From: JAICSD01 sp963836665
Lineage (GTDB): Bacteria > Acidobacteriota > Vicinamibacteria > Vicinamibacterales > 2-12-FULL-66-21
Length of the DNA: 64,000 bases
Assembly: GCA_963836665.1 (NCBI GenBank)
Contig: CAWIKL010000001.1
Location: 620,001-684,000, forward strand
Reading direction: 5' to 3'
Part shown: positions 58,941-64,000 of the stretch, one piece after another
How the letters are laid out: each line of letters starts with the position of its first letter
Position numbering within the stretch: position 1 is the stretch's first letter
Notes under the pieces: model-generated
Database searches by the model: none
What the model was told of the DNA's origin: nothing
Seen by the model: only the letters and a program-made list of their open reading frames with translations
Translations under genes and position numbers: made by a program

Positions 58941-59204
58941 ATGAAGAAGAAGCTTCTGTCGGGTGTGTTGGCGGTCGTGATGGCGTCACTCGGCGGTATC
59001 TATTCCGCGGGTGTCTCGGCTCAACAGGCGACCAAGACGTGGTCAGTGGCGATCCACATCGAGTATCCGGACGGCTTTGTCTACGATCACGCGTTCGCAA
59101 CGGGCGTTCCGGCGTCGGAGCTGCACACGTACCTCCAAGCCTGCGGCCAGTCTCACCGCGACGAGAACTGGCTCCGGTTTCACTGCTACGCCTTCCCTGA
59201 CTGA
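58941..59204 (+). CDS. Small exported protein
   Basis: The product has 87 residues with a signal peptide (MKKKLLSGVLAVVMASLGGIYSAGVSA). The mature part (TWSVAIHIEYPDGFVYDHAFATGVPASELHTYLQACGQSHRD) has two cysteines that may form a disulphide. No family is recognised. It lies 144 bases after the regulator gene. Confidence 0.6.
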   Translation: MKKKLLSGVLAVVMASLGGIYSAGVSAQQATKTWSVAIHIEYPDGFVYDHAFATGVPASELHTYLQACGQSHRDENWLRFHCYAFPD

Positions 59205-59344
59205 CCCACCTCGAGGCCCAGGCCGTGGCGGGTTCCGGCGTCGCTGCCGGCGCTCGCGCGGCCTGCGCGCAGCCCGTTCTCCGTCTGCAGTCGTATGAGG
59301 ATTGGGCTTGGGAGATGGCTCAACGAGCCAACACGGGAGAGTCC

Positions 59345-59623
59345 ATGACCTGGCACGAGACCTTCAATCGTTCGCAGTTCTCTCATTTCATCAATAGTCC
59401 GCCCGGACGGATCTTTCGCGTGGTGGCCGGCACAGCGTTTCTCGTCATCGGCTTTGTTTTCCGGCATCATGCGCTCGGCGTGTTATCGATGCTCTGGAGC
59501 GTCCTCCCATTGACTGCTGGCCTCTTTGACGTGTGCTACATCAGTGTGGCACTGGGCGGCCCATTCTCTGGCGCGATCATTCGCGACCGATACAAGCGAG
59601 TTAGCGAGACACGCGACGGCTAG
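59345..59623 (+). CDS. Two-helix membrane protein (DUF2892-like)
   Basis: The ATG at 59345 gives 92 residues; the frame upstream has no support. It contains two hydrophobic helices (RIFRVVAGTAFLVIGFVFRHHALGVLSMLWSVLPLTAGLFDVCYISVALG). The layout resembles DUF2892/YgaP-type inner membrane proteins, where the second helix ends near a Cys in a D-x-C motif. The function is unknown. Confidence 0.7.
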   Translation: MTWHETFNRSQFSHFINSPPGRIFRVVAGTAFLVIGFVFRHHALGVLSMLWSVLPLTAGLFDVCYISVALGGPFSGAIIRDRYKRVSETRDG

Positions 59624-59687
59624 CGGGACTTCAAGCTGCCGGGCGGCGCACACCCTCAGGATTCTGGCTCCGCGGCGGTCCGGCCGA

Positions 59688-60326
59688 TCACAGCCGATAC
59701 AGCTTGCGTCGAAACAGCGCAAGCGCACCCGTGCCGAGCAGCAGCCACGTTCCAGGCTCAGGCGTCACGTCGGCCGTTTCGCTGCTGCTGACCGCGGCGC
59801 TTCGCAAGAAGTACTGCTCGCGTCCAGCCGTGCCGCCGGAAAACGCCGTCGTGAATGTGAGTTTCGTGTCGCCGGCGAGGCCACTCAAATCGAAACCGCC
59901 GATCGATGCGTCCGAATAGCCGTTGCCGGGATTCAACGGCCTCAGCGTCACCGGACCGGCCGTGGAGAACAGCGGGACGCCGTTGGCTGTCATGGTGAAC
60001 GCGTTCAACAAGTAGGCCCCATCAGCGTGGCCCGGCGCCTGGTTCAGGTCCACCCCGACGGTGAAGGTGTCGCCAACGAGCCCGCGGATCTGGTCGACCG
60101 TGTAGACGGGCGAACTCACAACGTCTGTCCGGTCGTGCGGGGGGAGAATCGTATACGGAAGGCTGCCGGGATTGTGACACGACGGATCGCCGATGACGCA
60201 TGGGCGATTGGCCACTTGCTGGAGCATCGGACCTGAAGCCACGCTTAGCGTTATTGGGTTGGCGCCGGCGGAAGCCGCGCCGATTGTCACTGCCCAGCAG
60301 CCGAGCGCGAGCACACGAAAACGCAT
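59688..60326 (-). CDS. PEP-CTERM sorting-signal exported protein
   Basis: From ATG 60326 the product has 212 residues with an N-terminal signal (MRFRVLALGCWAVTIGAASA). The C-terminus TPEPGTWLLLGTGALALFRRKL is a PEP-CTERM sorting tail: Pro-Glu-Pro, a hydrophobic helix and basic residues. The body is beta-rich and unassigned. Such proteins are processed by an exosortase and are often extracellular matrix or surface proteins; no exosortase gene is in the window. The frame upstream of 60326 lacks support. Confidence 0.85.
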   Translation of the reverse strand: MRFRVLALGCWAVTIGAASAGANPITLSVASGPMLQQVANRPCVIGDPSCHNPGSLPYTILPPHDRTDVVSSPVYTVDQIRGLVGDTFTVGVDLNQAPGHADGAYLLNAFTMTANGVPLFSTAGPVTLRPLNPGNGYSDASIGGFDLSGLAGDTKLTFTTAFSGGTAGREQYFLRSAAVSSSETADVTPEPGTWLLLGTGALALFRRKLYRL

Positions 60327-60578
60327 GAGGCACACTCTCCTTCTCGCTGGAGGGTGTCTCGCAACACGCGCGCCAGCCGCGCGAGATCGCCCCATGGCGC
60401 ATTTCGGCGCTTTCACGTGACCGACTCGATCGGGCGGAGGCAGATGATGAGGACAAAGGAGCATGGCGTTGCTCACGTGTGGTCATCACGAGGCGTACGC
60501 CGACCCGAACTCCGGTTCCAGCTCAGGCGCGGGACGTAGTGCAAGGCTGATGCGAGACCTGCCGATAGATAAGGATTG

Positions 60579-61337
60579 ATGCCCATCTGGTGTCTCGCCC
60601 TGCTGCTGATGGCGCCCGCCGACAACCTGCCGCTCGGGCTCCTGGAGGGGCAGCCGGCCGTTCCGCTGAGCCGCACGCAGCACGAATGCCTAACGCTCCC
60701 GCTCGATCCGCCGAACGATCGGCTGCAGGGGCCCCATGGCGACACGCTCGTCAGCTCGAGGTGCGAGGTCACCGAGTTCACAGAACTCGGCGGCGCCCGC
60801 CCGGCGAAGTGGGTGGCCGCGCGCTACGCGTGGGTGTCAGTCTTCACCGCTGAAGACCCCGGGAGAGGCAAGGACGCGCACGACACGGCGAAGGAAGAGG
60901 AAGTCGTGCTCTTCCAGGTCGTAGAACCTCGACGCGTGCGGCCGGTCTGGCATGCGCGTATCGACTCTGGCGAGTACGGGGTCTGGCGCTCGGTCACGCC
61001 TGAAATCGGCGCCACGAGCGGGGGCGATGTCCTCCTGAGCGTGATGTTGTGCCTCAACGGCACCGGCGGCTGCACCCAGGAATTCCTGCACCGGCATGCC
61101 AACGGCGGATGGATTCCGGTCCAGCAGACGTGGCGTGATCACCTACCCGCAGGTTATGCCGGACACATCCGCCATGGCGTGCGGATCGATCCGCTTACGC
61201 TGCACGCTGAAGCCGGCTTCTACGGCGACGGGGATCCCAACTGCTGTCCATCGCAGACGCTCGCGGCCGATCTCGCGGTTCGAGGCGATGCGCTCGTTTT
61301 GCGGGCACCGCCCTCGATTCGCGTGAATTCGCGCTGA
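60579..61337 (+). CDS. Hypothetical exported protein
   Basis: ATG 60579 gives 252 residues; a TTG one codon earlier is possible. A short hydrophobic start (MPIWCLALLLMAPA) may be a signal peptide. The mature part is beta-rich with conserved-looking cysteines (GTGGCTQEFLHRHANGGW and DPNCCPSQTLAADLAV), probably a disulphide-containing envelope protein. I do not recognise the family. It stands alone between the PEP-CTERM gene (divergent) and the DUF1259 gene (convergent). Confidence 0.65.
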   Translation: MPIWCLALLLMAPADNLPLGLLEGQPAVPLSRTQHECLTLPLDPPNDRLQGPHGDTLVSSRCEVTEFTELGGARPAKWVAARYAWVSVFTAEDPGRGKDAHDTAKEEEVVLFQVVEPRRVRPVWHARIDSGEYGVWRSVTPEIGATSGGDVLLSVMLCLNGTGGCTQEFLHRHANGGWIPVQQTWRDHLPAGYAGHIRHGVRIDPLTLHAEAGFYGDGDPNCCPSQTLAADLAVRGDALVLRAPPSIRVNSR

Positions 61338-61364
61338 TGCCCCGCCTGAGATCCAGGCCGCAGA

Positions 61365-62291
61365 TTATTCCTGTGGCGTTCGCGCCGGCGCCGATGGTTT
61401 ACCCAGCTGGTCGAGCGCGGCCTTGAAACCTGCCGCGAGTTTGTCCGCCGATCCGGTCCCCCAGTAGTGCAGGAAAAATACCGTCGGCTGCGTGCCGGTC
61501 ATATGGTGATGGATAGCAACGACGTCGAGACCGTTCTGGCGAAGTGCCTTCAAGACCGGCGTCACCTCGTTGGCGAGCATCGCGACGTCGCCGGCGATCG
61601 CCGCCTTTTCGTTGGTGCCGACAAAGGCGGCCCATGTATTGAGCCCCATGCGGGCGTTGATGACGGCGCCCATCTCTGTCAGGTTCAAATCGTCGCGGCC
61701 GACCGTGATCTTGTAGACCGTGCCCATCGTCTCCCCGTCGTGGCCCGCGATCTGTGCGATCTTCGCGGTATCGATCTGCGGCGTCGGCGCAGGGCTGGCC
61801 GGCGTCGGCGCGGCGCCGCCTGCGCCTTTGCCGATCAAGTCCAGTGCCGGCTTGACGCGGTGTGCGAGATCCATCGGGCTGCCGTGCCCGTGCACGTGCA
61901 TGTAGAACATCCGCGGCTCGTCCCAGAAGAAGTGATTGTGCAGCGCCGTGACGTCGAGCCCGTTCTCGAGCAGCGCGGACATCACGGGATTGACCTCCTC
62001 CTGCGTCAGGACGAGGTCGCCCATCATGACGTCCATGCTCGTGCCCTTGCTCATGGCAATCCAGCCGCCGAAGCCAAACGGCGTCGGCGTCGCAACGCTC
62101 GCGACGGTGATTTTCAAATCGTTCCGAGGAATGTTGACTTTGAGGACGTTCGCCTTGAAATCGCCCTGACGTCCCAGGAACGTCAAGACATCCTTGTAGG
62201 GCGCTGGCACGTCCTGGGCAGACGCACGCCCGGCCGACAGCGCCAGCACACAGAGGCATAGTCCGGCGGACAGTTTGGAACCTCTTCTCAT
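61365..62291 (-). CDS. DUF1259 family exported protein (two repeats)
   Basis: ATG 62291 starts a signal peptide; the product has 308 residues. Two related modules are seen: FKANVLKVNIPRNDLKITV, FGGWIAMSKG, VNPVMSALLENGLDVTALHNHFFWDEPRMFYMHVHGHG; then VYKITVGRDDLNLTEMGAVINARMGLNTWAAFVG, VTPVLKALRQNGLDVVAIHHHMTGTQPTVFFLHYWGTG. These are the DUF1259 (LppY/LpqO) repeats, with a conserved His-rich strand in each. The function is unknown. It lies six bases after the start-side end of the AIM24-like gene on the same strand, so they form a unit. Confidence 0.9.
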   Translation of the reverse strand: MRRGSKLSAGLCLCVLALSAGRASAQDVPAPYKDVLTFLGRQGDFKANVLKVNIPRNDLKITVASVATPTPFGFGGWIAMSKGTSMDVMMGDLVLTQEEVNPVMSALLENGLDVTALHNHFFWDEPRMFYMHVHGHGSPMDLAHRVKPALDLIGKGAGGAAPTPASPAPTPQIDTAKIAQIAGHDGETMGTVYKITVGRDDLNLTEMGAVINARMGLNTWAAFVGTNEKAAIAGDVAMLANEVTPVLKALRQNGLDVVAIHHHMTGTQPTVFFLHYWGTGSADKLAAGFKAALDQLGKPSAPARTPQE

Positions 62292-62296
62292 GTGCG

Positions 62297-63055
62297 CTAC
62301 CGTCCGCGCAGGATCGAACCCACAATGCCGCCGACGACGCCCCCAGCAGCGCTGTTTTCGACGCGTTCCGCCTTCGGCATGTACTCCGCGAGCGCGTGGG
62401 CGAGTTTCGAGATCGGCAGCGTCTGCAGCCATACCCTGCCCGGACCCGTAAGGGCGGCGAGAAAAATGCCGTCGCCGCCGAAGATCTTGTTCTTGATCCC
62501 CGGAACGGTAGTGATCTGAAAAGACACGCTCGCTTGAAAGGCCCCAACATGGCCGGGATGCACGCGGAGAGTTTCTCCCGCCTGCAGATCTTTCGTCACC
62601 AGCTCACCGGAGAGTTCGAGCCACGCCGTGCCCTGACCGCCCAGACGCTGCAGCAGGAAGCCCTCGCCGCCAAAGATGCCGGCGCCCAGCGATTGTTGAA
62701 AACCGACGCCGATCTGAATGTTCGGCGTCGCGCACAGGAACCCGTGCCGCTGGACCATGTATTCGTGTCCCGGGCCGACTTCCACCGGCACGATGTGTCC
62801 AGGCAGTTTGGTCGCGAACGCCAGTTCGGCCGCCGCCCCAACGGCGCGATACTCCGTCATGAACAAGGTACCGCCGCCGGCCACCCGCTTCAGGGCGCCA
62901 AGCAGTCCCCCGCCTCCGCCCAGTTGCGTGTGCGTGGTGAGCTGGATGGAACTGCTCATCCAGGAGAGTTCTCCCGCCTCGGAAATGACAGCGTCATCGG
63001 CGTCGAGCGTGAATTCGAGGACGGGCATGGTCGTACCGACGATGCGACTCTGCAT
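62297..63055 (-). CDS. AIM24/TIGR00266 family protein
   Basis: ATG 63055 gives 252 residues. FTLDADDAVISEAGELSWMSSSIQLTTHTQLGG, GGGTLFMTEYRAVG, VFQQ-type GFQQSLGAGIFGGEGFLLQRLGGQG and KIFGGDGIFLAALTGPGRVWLQTLPISKLAHAL are the AIM24-like (TIGR00266) beta-barrel signatures, and the glycine-rich tail is common in the family. The function is unknown in bacteria. The frame upstream of 63055 is not supported. The DUF1259 gene follows five bases downstream. Confidence 0.92.
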   Translation of the reverse strand: MQSRIVGTTMPVLEFTLDADDAVISEAGELSWMSSSIQLTTHTQLGGGGGLLGALKRVAGGGTLFMTEYRAVGAAAELAFATKLPGHIVPVEVGPGHEYMVQRHGFLCATPNIQIGVGFQQSLGAGIFGGEGFLLQRLGGQGTAWLELSGELVTKDLQAGETLRVHPGHVGAFQASVSFQITTVPGIKNKIFGGDGIFLAALTGPGRVWLQTLPISKLAHALAEYMPKAERVENSAAGGVVGGIVGSILRGR

Positions 63056-63176
63056 GAAAGGCTCCTGACGCGAACTGCCGATTCGTCCGTTCCGGCGAGT
63101 ATACGCCTCACTGCCCGACGAACTCTTAACCACCATTGCGGTGGCGTTGAGCGGCCTTGGCGGCAGTGCCCCTCAA

Positions 63177-64000
63177 TCACACCTCGCGAAGAATCGGGGC
63201 GACGTCGCCCCGCGTGACGCGCCAGGCGGGAAGCAGGCTCGCCAGCGCCGCCAGGATCACGAGTCCTCCGGCAACGGAGGCGACGATGACCGGATCCTGG
63301 GGAGCCACGCCATAGAGCAGCGCGGCAATGAAGCGCGATGTCGACAACGTCGCGCCAATGCCAAGCACGAGCCCCACGACCACATGGATGCCCGTACGGC
63401 CCGCGACCAGCCGCACGATCGTGGCGGGCGTGGCCCCGAGTGCCTGACGCACGGCCAGCTCACCTCGACGCTGGATCGCCCCGAAAGCCACGACGCCATA
63501 GAGACCGACCAGGGCCAGCAGCGATCCGAGTGCAGCCAAGGCGACGGCCACCGCCGCGACCGCGCGCTCCTGTGACAGCGTCTCGTCGATCAAATCCGTC
63601 AACGGCTTGAACGTGAGCCGGAGCGACGGTTGCGCGGCCACGATCGCTGATTCGATGGACTTGGTGTCCGCCACGCCGCTCGTCGTCCTGATACTCAGGT
63701 TGATGGTGCCGAGAAATGGAATCCAGACCCCGTCCCGCTGCGCGAGTGGCAGATAGAGCGTCGGTTGCACGGGATCGCGGAGCGAGCCGTAAATCGAGTC
63801 CGCCACCACGCCGACCACTTCCACGTCAGGCGGCGGCGACCCGGGCAGGAACAGTTGGATTCGCCGCCCCACAGCCTCGGCGCCCTGGAGGAACCGGGTC
63901 ACGAACGCACGGTTGACGATGGCGACGGGACGGGACGCTGGTCGGTCAGCACTGGCGAAATCCCGTCCCTCGAGGATCGGCACGGCGAGTGTCGTGAACC
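63177..64000 (-). CDS. ABC transporter permease, MacB/FtsX-type (ADOP family), C-terminal part
   Basis: The gene runs off the window at 64000; 274 codons are visible before the stop at 63177. The frame continues upstream of the internal GTG as FTTLAVPILEGRDF. VAIVNRAFVTRFL, VVGVVADSIYGSLRDPVQPTLYLPLAQ and AFGAIQRRGELAVRQALGATPATIVRLV mark the acidobacterial duplicated permease (ADOP) group, and the end carries the FtsX core helices (GSLLALVGLYGVVAFGAI, LVILAALASLLPAWR). These are MacB-like permeases, probably exporting or signalling across the inner membrane. The ATPase partner is not visible. Confidence 0.9.
   Translation of the reverse strand, partial: FTTLAVPILEGRDFASADRPASRPVAIVNRAFVTRFLQGAEAVGRRIQLFLPGSPPPDVEVVGVVADSIYGSLRDPVQPTLYLPLAQRDGVWIPFLGTINLSIRTTSGVADTKSIESAIVAAQPSLRLTFKPLTDLIDETLSQERAVAAVAVALAALGSLLALVGLYGVVAFGAIQRRGELAVRQALGATPATIVRLVAGRTGIHVVVGLVLGIGATLSTSRFIAALLYGVAPQDPVIVASVAGGLVILAALASLLPAWRVTRGDVAPILREV

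Noticed and set aside
1..64000. tRNA, rRNA, CRISPR repeats, transposases and insertion-sequence ends
   Set aside because: None was recognised by eye; a covariance-model and repeat search would be needed to exclude short RNAs.

Overview
The window is high-GC bacterial chromosome, densely packed with genes on both strands. Its content suggests an acidobacterium, probably of the Vicinamibacteria type. The signs are a Ser/Thr kinase with a C-terminal TolB-like propeller, a CadC-like winged-helix/TPR regulator, neighbouring DUF3300 and DUF2950 genes, an ADOP/MacB-type permease, Tat-exported sugar-isomerase-like and MmgE/PrpD-like proteins, a PEP-CTERM protein, and many secreted proteins with Gly/Arg/Gln/Pro-rich inserts. 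No rRNA, tRNA, CRISPR array, phage or transposase gene was found. The organism call is an inference from gene content.

Layout. 1-9.8 kb: the end of a cupredoxin gene, two paralogous secreted proteins with protein-kinase-like motifs (214-1269 and 6516-7751), a LIC_10091-like protein, a response regulator, a histidine-phosphatase fusion, a flavin monooxygenase reduced to a pseudogene by an internal deletion, a PAP2 phosphatase, and a coupled DJ-1/PfpI and MmgE/PrpD pair. 9.8-19.1 kb: a probable catabolic regulon for an aromatic or glycosidic compound. It holds a TetR regulator, a Tat-type TIM-barrel isomerase, an extradiol (XylE-like) dioxygenase, DUF3500 and EF-hand proteins, an aldo/keto reductase, a ThuA-like protein, an esterase and ApbE. 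Three promoters here share a palindrome of the form ATTGnACG-NN-CGTnCAAT lying on the -35 element, so one TetR protein may control the whole block. 19.1-24.4 kb: small genes, then a Ser/Thr kinase translationally coupled to a Rieske/FAD reductase.

24.4-52 kb is an accessory island and the most unusual part. A minus-strand run (35.1 to 24.4 kb) encodes a gluzincin metallopeptidase, an MBL-fold hydrolase, a phospholipase-C-like phosphoesterase and a sortilin-like propeller, overlapping or 1 bp apart and all without signal peptides. It continues into a second LIC_10091-like protein and a membrane-anchored STAND NTPase. Divergent from this run is a 1283-residue membrane sensor with a P-loop domain. 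A second minus-strand operon (46.6 to 40.7 kb) encodes an animal-type haem peroxidase, a LodB-like flavoprotein, a ferritin-like protein and a LodA-like CTQ oxidase: an H2O2 producer beside an H2O2 consumer. Beside it, on the plus strand, are a small membrane protein and a 1365-residue protein combining a periplasmic-binding-protein fold with many membrane spans.

52-64 kb: DUF3300, DUF2950, an unusual radical SAM protein, a VOC fusion protein, a CadC-like regulator, small exported proteins, a PEP-CTERM protein, DUF1259, AIM24 and the C-terminal part of an ABC permease that runs off the window.

Four otherwise intact genes (ApbE, the membrane sensor, the gene at 39243 and LodA) are each interrupted by what looks like one extra base. 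Sequencing error is the likeliest cause, so these are annotated as frameshifted genes rather than decayed ones. Several starts sit exactly six bases after a good -10 hexamer, which suggests leaderless transcripts.
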